DNA of 64,000 nucleotides from Ramazzottius varieornatus (taxonomy: Eukaryota > Tardigrada > Eutardigrada > Parachela > Ramazzottiidae): positions 8,272,823 through 8,336,822 of the forward strand of contig BDGG01000002.1 of NCBI GenBank assembly GCA_001949185.1, written 5' to 3'. Position 1 is the first letter of the stretch. Each line of letters starts with the position of its first letter. Positions 23,468 to 38,682 of the stretch are shown here, one piece after another. The notes under the pieces are model-generated. The model saw only the letters and a program-made list of their open reading frames with translations, was not told where the DNA came from and did not search any database. The position numbers and the translations under genes are program-made.

Positions 23468-26400
23468 GCTTAGAATTGAAGCGGTAAAAAAAATCGAGGC
23501 TGATTGTGACGAAAATAAACTCTTGCTGACGAAGTAAACCGAAAGTTGGACGAATTGGGAATTGGCACCCGCATACTGCTTACATGGCAAGCATTCACAG
23601 TACTGGACCATCCAAGCCCAAACCATCAACTGCTCCGTGACTACACCTACCCTGGCGACTCCACGCCCTCGGTCAATCGGTTATCATGTCGATATCCACA
23701 AATAAAATATCTGCTTCAATCGTAGAGTGAAACTTTCAAGTATCGACATTATTTTCAACCGATCAAATTCTCCCTGCTTTCAAAGCCCGCAAGATTTGCC
23801 GCGCTATGGTGCTGCGTTACTTTCCACCGTAACAAATATTGCAGATTCTCCTTCCGCAAAACGTTTTTCTGGAGTGTGCAGTTCTTCACAGAAACGCTGC
23901 ACCACTGTAGGTGATCGATCACCTGTAGTGTATTTCGATGACATTTTACGCGTAAATTGAAGAACACTGGCACATTTTCCAGCTATCTACAGATCCTTTC
24001 TTATCTGAGCGATCAGCGCCCTCGACGGTGGGTCATAAAGAAAGCTGGGCGGCAGGTTCGCCCTTAGATGGCAGCATCAGTCTGGCCAACCATCGGTGAC
24101 AGTGATCCAGTCGGTATCACTCACGGGCTGGAAACCGGGTATCCGCTGCGGTGAGAAATAAGGTGACACAGTTTTTTCAGGTTTCTGCAATTTTGGGATG
24201 GTAGCAGTGTAAGTTTCCCGACGTTCAAGGTGACATTTGCCATCGGATGCGACCTGCACTTTGAAGTTCTGATTATTCAGTCTATTGACTAGGAAATGCG
24301 CAGATTAATTAAAAATCAGCTCACATATCTTGCGATTAACCAAGTGACGTGTTCGGCGTTTTAGAGTCGCTGCGTGCCGCTCGTTCCAAATTCACGTTCC
24401 AAATTCTCCACATGACTCCCCAGCTGCAATGAAGCTCAAACAGGAAACGCTCAAATAGTTGATAAGACGACCGATGATCTGATTCTATGAGTCGGCTGAC
24501 AGAACCAGCAGCGATTTCGCACATTCCAGAGCAGTGCGCTGCAGTAATCTGCAGGTTGTGTCGTACTGATACTTCAACCATGAAACTGGGAATCCTTATT
24601 CGGAGAGAATAACATACACTCGAAAAATGAAGAAGCAGCGATACAGGAATCCTAAGATGTATATATTCCTATCCCCTGACATTTTCGTACGGTCTTACGT
24701 TCGGTTGTCTGTGGTTTAGACTCCTAAAAGTTTTTCTTAGTTTTCGGAACGCTCCAGCGGGCGGACACGCGCGGTTTTTGCGTTTTTATTTTGACCTAAG
24801 TTTGTGATAAATTTTTCGGTTTTGGGAAGTATTTTGCATTCATCAAGCAAAGAGCTTTGCTTAGCAATGTAAGGCTTTGTAAGCTGTATCAACCGGCAAG
24901 CAAAGACGCTCCTTACTCCAAGCTGCTAGTGTTTGACCTTGAACTCCATATAGCAGCAGCTTGTGTCAAGTCCTACGTACAATTCCTACAATCATGACAA
25001 GCGAAGCGCAAATCTATCAGTGTGAAAACAACGACAAGCTAAAGCTGATCGTGTAGAGTGTCATCGTTCCGGTGCGAAGCGTGAGCGCGAAGGAGAGGTA
25101 TCCTCAGATTCAACTAGCCAGCAAAAGAAGCTAATCAGGGCTCCGCCGGTCAAACAATGCAATTCCCTCGATGTGGCCTTTCGTTATTCTGATCGAACTC
25201 CGCATATCCAAAACTGTTACTCGATCAGGCAAAAATACTTCGGAAGCTATCGCTGCGCTGTTTCTGTCATTATTATTTGTTATTTTAGATCTTCACCCTG
25301 ACTTTCGACCACCATACCCATTGCCCAGCTAAAGTCGTGAAAAGTAGAACGCAGTCTAGAAATTATTAGAGGTTGATACGGAACTCGATCAGCGCAAAAG
25401 TTCCGGGTAGCGTAAGAGGCATCCAAATCAGCCTGGCCATTTTGGGCGGAGTTGAACCCGCGGAACTCACTAAGCTGCTCCGAGATCGAAATCGGAGTGA
25501 GGCATAGGGGTCGTTACTCAAATGGGTCAGAAATCCGAGAAAATTTTCAATCATGATTTTCCGTGGGTATTTTATTCCAAAAGTTTGCCAAACTTTTATG
25601 TTTATCACTTAGGTTGTCACACGAATACAAACTGCAGATCTGACTGCGCCTTTCGGCGTCTGACATTTCATTTGAACTATTTGCCAACTGCATGCATAGC
25701 TGTGGCTTTTCAACCTAAAGAAACGGAAATCCGTAGTGTAACTCTGGGTTCGACTGTGGGGGTAACTTTCAAACGCTGAATAGAACTGCTACTTTAACTG
25801 TAACTTCAGCAATATCATTGTGAGAGGTGAACTGCACAATTCTGTGTAATCCAGTGATTCGCTCAACACTAACGTAGGAGCAAAAATTGATGTTTGCAAA
25901 AACTCCGTGGAAAATTGACGCTAATCGAGCGCACCGAGTAGCGAGTTTCAGTCTTTCCTCAGTAGGGCAAGGAGTAGGCGGGGCCAAGGGTCTTACCATT
26001 TTTCCATGAAACCTGGGTCATTCAATCTGAGCGTCTCTTGTCCTTCTTGAAGATGCTCGGAGATTCAAAGATGGCCGGGATGTATGCGGAAGTCGAGGCA
26101 CGTTTGATCGGCTCGTTGAGCGCGCTGTGCCGGCTGCAACGACCGCCACTGAACTCGCAGCTCAAACCGTGCTGACAGTATTACCATCAGCCCTTGATTG
26201 ATTTCTCATCGTACACCTGTTGATACAACATTAGGCTTTTAACATTGAACTGACCCGTCTCTTCCCCACGACATGGTCTTCCGACCTACAACATTTAGTC
26301 GTCCACGATCCTATTCGGATCTTGAGGAGAAAGATTGATCTACTCAGGAAACAAGAAACACGTTATGACGTGCAGCAGGAGCTCCGAAAATGTATGCCCG

Positions 26401-28406
26401 AATCATGATGCGAAAATGACTATGCCTGAAATATGTCCTCTACCTCGTAATTATTTTCAACCACTAAAGAGCATGCAGATTCTTTGCGGCTCCTCGCTTC
26501 AGGAATGCTACCGTCTGCGACACATGTAACGGGCTGCGAACAATTCAAAGAAATCTCTGTTAGAATAGAAGGGTGAAGGTAGTGGGCACTGTCCCAGTGG
26601 AGCCAAACCCGGCAAGTCCATTCTGCTCTTGAGTCTGTCACCTTACGATACGGCTATCCTGTTGCCTTTCATCACTGCTCCTCAGTGGCTGAAAGCGCAC
26701 CGGCCGTTATCTTCCTGACATGCCGTTGCTCGTTGAACCAGGCATAGGACCGCTAATCGTGCTGGCACAGGTATGCCACCAGGCCAACTCCGCTTTCGGG
26801 AGAATTGAGACACGTAAGTTGCACTGCGGTTGCGAGAGAGTGTGCATGACATCGATGGAATAAGCGGACGAACGCGCGTGTGAGGTGCATGTACCCAGGC
26901 TAACGCCTTAACTCTCAACGAGAACCTTGACTGAGGTACTTGAGTCTGTTGTAGTTTTGTATATAACCGCCTAGTCAGCACGGGGCCGGGACAGTCGGAG
27001 TGGTTGAGATCTTCGAGGACTTCTTCCTTTCTGTGGACCGAAGCGAGGTAAGTCGTAAGATTTACAGGTAGCTAGCGGTGTGAAGTACATGTGAGGCCTT
27101 CGCCTAATTTCTTGGAGTGCAGGGAGATTTGTGGTGCGAGGTTACTGGACATTTGACCGACAGGAAATGCGGGGGGAATGCTGACGTGTGAGTTGGTGTA
27201 GGGAAATTACAGCTTGACCGAGTTTGCTGAGTCCTTTTATTCTATCAATTTAAAGTAACGTCTGAATGAATATTCCTCGCTATCGGACGTAACACTTTGT
27301 ATCGAGGTGTTCATCGGGAATTCTACGGAGGCGACTGCCTTTTGTTTTGAGCCGATATTCTTGGGCATTTTGCCCTTTGTAGGAAAACCTTTGCAACAGC
27401 CGTAAATAATCTCGTTGACCATCGTAAAGGTTGTCACTTCTGTCGCACACGGACTCTACACTGGAAAAAATTTCTGAGAAAGGTTGGAAGAGCTTTTGAG
27501 TCTTTGCAAAGGATAACAATTCGGTAACAATTCAGAAACAGCACAAACCGAAAGATGCATCGAAGTGTCGCGACTTGTCTGTTTGGCGCGAGACGCACCG
27601 ATTCGATCGATACAACGGCTCTGTCAAAAGCCTCGGATTCGTTCAGTGGGCGGTACTTTGTTTCGAACCGTGTCAGTGTATAGTGACAATGCCGATTAAC
27701 ACTGAATTAATGAGAGCTAGTTCCGTGATCAAAAGTATCACGGTAAATTGTCTGAATATTTCGAGTGTTGGATTTAGCTCTATACAGAAACCGAACGTCA
27801 AAAAACGAGCTCCGTCTACAATTTCTCCACATCACGTACTAATATTGAGAAAAATTTGATGAAGTTCGGCTCGGTAATCTGGGAGAACTGGTCTGGACAG
27901 GGGGATTAAAGCTTAACAGTATATGGAACTTGGAATGACGCAGGTCAAACAAGCCGAGTAGGAGGAGGATTCACTGCATGATTCAGCATCACAAGACGAG
28001 CACGCTTTCTTTGTCGCCATTTAAACCTTGGACAAGGGCTTTTCCTTCGAATTCTTGTTTGCCATTCTGGCGAACTCATCTTCCAAGACGTAGGGTGCCG
28101 GATGCGCCTTCAGTGTCCGTGGTTGTTGTTGGGCACAGGCCAAGTGGTTATCCACAGCGCAGATGATACCTATTTCGCAAAAAGCCCGGAAGTAATGCAT
28201 TTTCAATACTGTGTATGAATGTTCGTGCTCTCTGCTACGATGTTGTTCATAGTCTGACACCATGTTCATCACGGATAATGTAGTCTAACGTGTAACACAA
28301 ACAAAAATTTTAAATTTTTAAACCTGTAAATTTCAAAGATTCGCCAGATCGCAGTCGTTGTCGCTACAGATTCGGGAAAATCAATACACCTGACCTAAAT
28401 GCAGGT
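23468..28406. other. No gene recognised
   Basis: This is the longest stretch without a feature. Open frames here are short, many lack ATG, and none shows family motifs or splice-consistent continuation that I could follow. Confidence 0.45.
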
Positions 28407-28774
28407 AGGGAAGGCTCGGTGCAGTGCGGTGAATTATTTTCGGCCTTGTTCATTGACTCAGTGATAATTTCACTGACGCGGTGAAGAACGGTTAAGGATG
28501 GTGAGGGATGGCAAAGGATGTGCACTTCTTACATTGATTGATCGAACACTTATACCTTGATTGATTGGGTAAACCCTGGTTAATAAATCAAGGTCCAATC
28601 GAGGTCTAACCAATCAATCAAAGTAGAAATAATCGATCAATCAATGGAACGAACGTACATCGTTCACCATCCTTCACCATCATCCTTAACCGTTCTTCAC
28701 CGCGTCAGTGAAATTATCACTGAGTCAGTGAAGAAGGCCGAAAATAATTCACCGCACTGCACCGAGCCTTCCCT
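28407..28774. repeat. MITE-like element with long inverted repeats
   Basis: Arms of about 113 bases, about 28407-28520 and 28662-28774, are imperfect reverse complements; both carry GGGAAGGCTCGGTGCAGTGC and AATTTCACTGACGCGGTGAA or complements. An inner fold (CATTGATTGATCGA with TCGATCAATCAATG) continues the stem. It is non-coding and about 370 bases in total. Confidence 0.85.
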
Positions 28775-28886
28775 AAATGCGGGTATGGACAAAACTGTGG
28801 ATCAAGGAGGGAAAGCGGCGCTGCTCCGATTGATCTAACTGATTGGTCGACTTCAGCTGGCGCGTGCCGCTTATGCCCCGCGGCCC

Positions 28887-28920
28887 ACAGTTTCGTCCAT
28901 GCCCACATGGACGAAACTGT
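28887..28920. repeat. Perfect 15-base hairpin
   Basis: ACAGTTTCGTCCATG (28887-28901) pairs exactly with CATGGACGAAACTGT (28906-28920) around a four-base CCCA loop; GGCC on either side extends the symmetry. Confidence 0.85.
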
Positions 28921-29440
28921 AGGCCAGGCGCATATACGGGTATCTCACATTTGCCGAACCGTATCTCATTCACCTGCACAAGTCGCAGGACGCAAAATGT
29001 TATGCTATTTTGCACCGTATGGCAGAAACTGGATAAATTGTCACCTGTGGATGGGTAGTCGACAGCTTTGTCGCTTGGTTTTAGATTACTGGATTATTCT
29101 TTGGTGATGCCCTGTTTTGTAAAACTACCAACAGGGGCCGCTCAAAATTCACTTACTTTTATGAGTACAACCGTAAGTTTCAAGAAGTCTTCGGCTTTCT
29201 TAAGACTGCCCAGTAACAAGCGATCATCTTTCCAAGTTTCAACCGCTAGTGCGCGATCTCGGCTACCCGGCAACGACCTTGCAGAGAAAGTAAGAGAATA
29301 ATGGATTTAATACCACGAACTTAACGCGATTAAACCTACGCTCCGTAGAGCGTCGGCGAAAACGACGACTCTGATCTAGTGACCGTAGTAGCTTATAATT
29401 ACGCGCAATAGTATTCAACCCGAATTGTCCATCGTTCAAA

Positions 29441-30033
29441 ATGGGTTTATTCTCGACCGTGCGAGTATCACTCTTCTCCAGTAACGCGATATTATTTTGT
29501 GGGCAGACGTACGGCGACCTTCAAATCAATGGACTGAATGGCCTGCCGCCAACGAAGTAGTGTTATACCTGTGATTCGCTGACGGACCCCGAGTGTTCTC
29601 CCTTCACAAATCGACTCGTGGATATCAAGGCTCGAGAGATTGATTACAACGGCCATGTTTCCGACATTGATAAGTTTAAAACTGTTTGTCCGAAGGCCGA
29701 GGGCTGCACATTATGGTTGATCAGACTGAAGGGAAGAAGGAGAAACCTAACAAGCCCTATGATATTTTTGGGTACACATGCACTAGCACGTACTGCAACT
29801 CCCTTATCACGTTCCCTGAGCAGAATACAACGTACTCAATACACGTGACGAACTCCGGGTATAATGTCTCTGATTCTGATTCGGAAGAAGACGAGCGAAG
29901 AAAACAACCAAATTATATCATTAGTAAGAAGAACACGACATCGGCTTACCAAGATTCTCTCCATACGGATCATGTCGTCACCTTACTATTGTTCGCCGTT
30001 CAGGTTTTGCTGATTACTTTCTTTACAGTTTAG
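29441..30033 (+). pseudogene. Ly6/uPAR-like GPI-anchored protein, frame broken
   Basis: A possible start at 29441 (MGLFSTVRVSLF) is followed in the same frame by TAG at 29558-29560 and then CYTCDSLTDPEC, a typical Ly6 opening. This frame runs to VCPKAEGC near 29710. After a frame change the sequence reads YDIFGYTCTSTYCN, matching the closing CN of the fold. An acidic Ser-rich spacer and a C-terminal hydrophobic tail (VVTLLLFAVQVLLITFF, stop at 30033) suit a GPI signal. The TAG could be a splice acceptor, but I cannot place a good donor, and the frame change needs an intron, an indel or a sequencing error. The family normally sits on the outer cell surface. It is either a decayed gene or a mis-sequenced or unmodelled real one. 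Confidence 0.5.
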
Positions 30034-33514
<3,481 letters not shown>

Positions 33515-34086
33515 TGGAGGGGTATCTCTTTTTTACGGGTATTTTACTTCTCATTTTGAAGAAACCAAACTTATCGAACTGTTTTTCCAGTTTTTTCTAT
33601 CTGAAGTGTGTTGTTTTTAACATCTTTACTTCCTTCGTACCACTATGGTACATGCGTTATTGTCAACAGCATAAAATATTTTGTAACGTGGAGTGAATAT
33701 TTTGAGTTTTTCTGCTTGTGGCGTATTTCGTTCTCTTTTTGTTTTATACTTTTGTATTTTTACCGGAATTTTCTGTAGTGAACCTGAACTGTAGTTCCGT
33801 CACGAGACCTGGCTTGGTAGCGTTTTGACAACTTATGGCATCGGACTCGAAGATGGGCAAAAGCTGGGAGCGTGGCATTTGGAAGGGAAGGTGTGATCAA
33901 CGAAATTTAGAAAGGATAGAAAAATAATTAAAGGGAAAGCATGCACTTCGTTGCAGATCGTACAATTTGTTTTGTGAAGGTGAGGCCCATAAAATTGAAA
34001 ATGATAAAAGCATCGCGTTCGGTGATCTTCACTATGGGGGAAAGGTTCTTCATTATGCTAGCAGCTAAAGCGTTTGCCTCGACTGT

Positions 34087-36914
34087 TCACTGAGTGAGTT
34101 TATGCCAATGGGCAATCTGGCGTCGCGGGCTGCTAGCGATGTCGGCCCACTGAGTGCGAGCCGAGTCTTCGACGGCTTGTGGACCCAGCTCCAGGCGGCC
34201 CAGGACCTCGTTCTTGGTCAAGCGGTCAAAGTCCAACAGCAGCAGTTCCAAGGAGACTCCCTCAAGGTTCTCGACGCTCGGTGGTAGATCAAAGACGAAG
34301 GACTGGTTGAAGACGGGGTTCAGTGTCTGCGGCTTGACGAGCGTCTTCTTCTTGGCAATGCGCTGTCCTTTGACGATCAGGTACAACTTCATATATGGAT
34401 CTGCAACAACGACGATGAAACTATTCTACTGAAAATTCTATAATGAATTTGAATAAATTCATTTGAATTTGTTAATGCTTAATCCCAAATTTCTGCAAAA
34501 TAACTCAAATGTAAATTAAATGGTTTTACCCAGATAAATATTCCAAGTGGCGCACCGTTTCAGTGTTTCGGCTGGAAGCGTGCGCCATTTGTAAAACGGT
34601 CTGGCCAATTTCTCAAGTGGCACAGGTTTCCATCGTTACTGCCTATGAGAGTGCGCCACTTGGGAAAGCGATGTGGGTGGAATTGGTTACTAACTTAATG
34701 TCCCAAATTTAACCTTTCGAAAAGTAGAATCAGGGTAAGGGTAGTTCATTTAGAATGTGTGGAAGTGATCGACGTACCCGCAAGATCCATGATGTTTTTC
34801 CGTGAAATACCCTTGGCCTTTAGGATGACGCAGGTCAAACGGTTGGTGGCGGGTTGATAGCACAACGACAGCAGGACTTCTCCGCGATTCTGACTTCCGG
34901 CCTATGGAAACGACAAATGAAGATCAAAATCCTGATTATAGCACAATAATGGATCGATCGATGAAAGGTCGTCTAGCTGGAAGGTCATTTAAGCATATGG
35001 TTAGTGGCAGTAGCTGCCCTACGACGTCAAAGGACTCTTCGGGGATTTGGTGATTACCATACATTAAAAGCCATAATTAGCGGCTGATTTGCTTAGAAAG
35101 CACTAAGCTCTTTCCTGGAAATCATCCGTGCTTCAAGGATTAAACGTACCTTCTGGCGACCTTGGATATCTTTAACCAGCGAGCTTTCTTGGTCGGATTG
35201 GGTCAGGTCAATCATGCTTAGCGGGCTTAGGACCTCGCCCAAGACTTCATCGCGGGAGTATCGGTCGAAACTGATGACGGCGAAGTGGAGAACCATGGCT
35301 TGAAGCTGGTTGTAGCTCAAACCGAAGAAGGTGAACTCTTCGTTGTACACGGGGCTGTAACAGAAAAAAACCCACAAAACTGCGAGTAAATCACAGACCA
35401 TAAAATAAAAATCTCGAAAGAGACGTGCACCTGCATACAGCTGAGCCATGCTAAGTATAAGACCGGAATTACGCAGCGCAGGAAATGTCTTGCTTTTTCA
35501 ATAGCTAACGTTCCAGATATTCAGAAACCCTTCTTTTTCTTCAGGAATGACTACGAAAGATTTTTTGGGATTTCATAGGTACTTTACCTGTTGGTGTTCC
35601 GGAGGACGCGGGTCTTGGCCCGATGAAGCTTGTCAGGCAGGAGTTGCAGCTTGACGTACGGGTCCATGGTCTTGGTGGAAGCGCCTGCAGCTGTTGCGCT
35701 CTTCAGCTGCTCGCACTTGAGGATGGTGACGGTTAGGGCGTTCTTCTCAAAGTTATACTTGACGGAGAAATGTAACGTCCCGAAGGGCGAGGTCGCCACT
35801 TCCTCCTCTTTCTCCACCTTGACCTTGGTCAGCGCTTCCGTCTCGTCCACCATTTCTCCACCGAAGCTTTCGGCGTCTTCAAAGTCGTCCTCGTACTCGC
35901 CTTCACTATCCTCCCAATTCTCATCGCCACCTGTACCTGAAACACAAAAAACAAGATAACAAAAATAGTTCGCCAGCCTGCATTCGTAACATTGTGTGCA
36001 ATACGGCCATGACAAGTACGCAGGTGTGTGACAGAAAAACTCTTGTCCACCTGCATACAGCGACCCATTGTACCATCTAACGCTGGCATGTGTGCATGTG
36101 TGTGACGGAGACAAGAATGTCTGTTACCTGTGGGCGAGTAATCGGCAGCTTCGTTGTTTCCTCCCTGTCGCTTGCTCGAGTATTCTCCCGTGATGGTCTG
36201 TTCCGTGGGACTGCCAATATGAGCTGGTTTGAGGGTCTTCTGGACACGACGACGCTGAGTAGGTGGTTGGTGGACGCCCAGTCCCTTCTCCAGCACGGCG
36301 ATCTGGATGTCGGTGGAAGGGCTCTTCATGTCCCCGCCAGTTCGCCGTTTCCGAAGGCGACGAAGGACCGACATGATCGTTAGCACCGAGCAGACCAGGA
36401 AGAGCGTACAGCTGAGAACCAAACCCACCACAGCCGGTGCCGACACTACAAAACCCCAGATTTAAGAAAGTCAAGCTAACAATAAAATGGTTTCACTGAT
36501 CCGTATATTTTTCAGATATTTTCCTGTTTGATTGGTGTATTTTGGATCCTAGGTTTTACAAAATACCGAGTAAAGTATGGAGCCATATGGCGTCAAGGGA
36601 CGGGTAACCATATGGACAGATGGAGCGGAAGTGTAAGTGCACACAGGAAGTGTTTTGCCGTGCATGATCACTGCTTGACTAATTCCCCCTTTGACGTCAA
36701 CCAAGAGGGAAAGAACATGATCCCTGTCACAGCATGTTCCTTGAGCTCTATCCAATTGCTCCATATGGTACACATTCATTCCCAAACAAACTATCCTCGA
36801 AAAGATGTTGTCTATATTGTGACCCACTCGATTACCACCGGTAATGAGGTCTCCATTGCCAAAAAGAGAAAATCCAACATTATAATTACCTGTGCCCTTG
36901 TCGAACTTCCGCAT
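34087..36914 (-). CDS. Synaptotagmin 4/11-like membrane trafficking protein
   Basis: Exons: 36914-36890 (start exon, less certain), 36445-36128, 35936-35588, 35354-35150, 34901-34778, 34400-34087; 444 codons plus stop. A single transmembrane segment lies near residues 13-35 ([20 protein letters not shown]), followed by RRLRKRR, as expected for a vesicle protein with cytosolic C2 domains. An acidic spacer ([15 protein letters not shown]) leads to C2A (about 166-290: [45 protein letters not shown]) and C2B (about 301-430: [46 protein letters not shown] end). In C2A the loop-3 Asp is Ser (SFDRYS), the hallmark substitution of Syt4/11, and the first loop-1 Asp is also missing, so weak calcium binding is likely. 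The start exon (MRKFDKGT) fits phase but has no homology support. Confidence 0.9.
34546..34675. repeat. Tandem hairpin-family units in a synaptotagmin intron
   Basis: Two hairpins: CAAGTGGCGCACCG with CGTGCGCCATTTG (one G-U type mismatch), then CAAGTGGCACAGG with GTGCGCCACTTGGG. The family link AAAACGGTCTGGCCAATTTC lies between them. Confidence 0.85.
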
Positions 36915-37052
36915 GTTGCTATATTCCGTTGCGCTATGTGCACAGCTGCTGCAACTGCATCCACATCATCCGCAAATGGTGCTAGTGGCTCCACATTCCC
37001 TCTGTCCTGCAAGAGAAGAACTATGAACGAACCGTTCAGACACAAATCGTTT

Positions 37053-37105
37053 TCAAGTGGCGCACGCTTTCAGCCAAGAACAATGGAAACGTGCGCACTT
37101 GAGAT
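37053..37105. repeat. Single hairpin-family unit
   Basis: CAAGTGGCGCACGC with CGTGCGCACTTGAG, and the family loop motif TTTCAGCCAA. It lies just upstream of the synaptotagmin start exon, perhaps in its 5' region. Confidence 0.8.
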
Positions 37106-37513
37106 AAGATCCTGAATGTAGTCGTCTGCCGATGTTATATAGATGAAATTCAGAAAGAGAAATTTAGCTTGGAAAGCCCGATAGATGGTTTTTCTTACCT
37201 AGCAGCGTCCAGCGAGGCCTCCACAGCTTCAATATAGACTAGTGAGACGGAGAACCCGGAGTTAGCTGTCGAAAGACTGGTACAAGAAATTACCAAGATG
37301 TTTTCAAGCAAGACTTGGCGTTGTGCTTAATCCGTACTTCAGTGCAGCCAACAACGATGTTCTGTACAGGCAACAACCCACAGAGTCTCGCCAAGGAAGA
37401 CAATCATGCGGGAAAGTGGGATGAAGTGGAGAAGGGAAGAGTACGAGCCAGCTGGAAGACAGAGAGAGGAAGAGAGAGGGTTCATAAAAGTGTACATGAG
37501 CTGTTCGAGTCTT

Positions 37514-37563
37514 NNNNNNNNNNNNNNNNNNNNNNNNNNNNNNNNNNNNNNNNNNNNNNNNNN
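37514..37563. other. Assembly gap (50 N)
   Basis: Fifty consecutive N. The round number suggests a placeholder, so the true gap size may differ and neighbouring open frames across it are meaningless. Confidence 1.
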
Positions 37564-38682
37564 TGAGTGGAGAGCAACCTTTCGTTAATCAACTTGCATG
37601 CCTTCCTTCCCCGAGGCCACAAGCCGTCTTTTCCGCCCTCATCCGGTACGGATTTGGCCACCTGTTTCCTCCCATTCCACCTGTAAACCATTCCGTAAGT
37701 GCACGAGCGAGAGGGGAATTGATCACGCACTGTTGCTTCCGCTTACCTGCCTAGTCTTTTTTTTACCCGACCTAATACCGGACGATTACGATTACAAGTA
37801 GGTTCCCCGACGTTAAAAAGTCTTCGTACTTGGTCAAAGTTCAAACCGTACAATATTCAGCAAAACGATCGAAAGATTTGGCCCAAAATCGACGAAGCAC
37901 ACCACTTCCGGTTCCGTTATATCGGGGAGGTGGTCGAGGCCTATTCTGTACAGCCTGCGTTAACCCAATAGGACCACTAAAACCTAGCAACAGCCTACTG
38001 GGTACACCAATTACCTGCCATCGCGACCGGAAGTCCGGTTGGCAAGCTTGGTTAGAAAAGGCTCCTGCCCAAAGACAGAATATCGATCTGCTGTGTTTCC
38101 GTGGAGATACAGCTGTTCGAAACACGAGCTACTGATGACTGATTGACTAGCGCTAAGGACAACAAGCTCCACAAGCCATGGGCTTGGCTGCTAATCACTT
38201 GTCTAAGTACTGTATGAGGATGGAAGAGGGACAATGAGCGAGCTGTCGTGAGCTTTAGGAGGAGTCGTGGGGAACCACTGTGGAGTACACTGTCGAGCTC
38301 ACGACAGCTCACATTAAGCTTACTTGACATCCCGTCTACACAGCTCTCAAAGACCCATTTACATCTTCCCGCAGACTTCCGACAATGAAGATGAACCTGT
38401 TTATTCCGCCTGGATTGAAAAGGAAGGTTCCCACAGGGCATCCCGATCATATGGCGCAGGACGTGCATTCCTCCCATGTTTCGGAAAACATTATAAATTC
38501 CGTTGCTTCACGAAAATTTCGGAAGGTTAAGCACAAATCCCATTCCACAGACAAAACTTTTTGTAAAGAGCGATAATTAATGGGGATGTGAAAAATAAAT
38601 ACAGAAGGAGAGAAAGAGGAGGTAGAATGATGGCAGCCATGAACCCTTTAGATATTTAGAACGATAATCGTCATCAAAATAT
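37564..38682. other. No gene recognised; one 15-base inverted repeat
   Basis: No supported coding sequence. Bases 38240-38254 (GAGCTGTCGTGAGCT) and 38296-38310 are exact reverse complements. The stretch ends at the LUC7-like stop codon. Confidence 0.45.

Noticed and set aside
28021-28269. Minus-strand 82-codon ATG frame
   Set aside because: No family, no flanking splice logic; it stands alone in repeat-rich DNA.
37315-37730. Open frames crossing the N run
   Set aside because: They exist only because the gap is translated as X.
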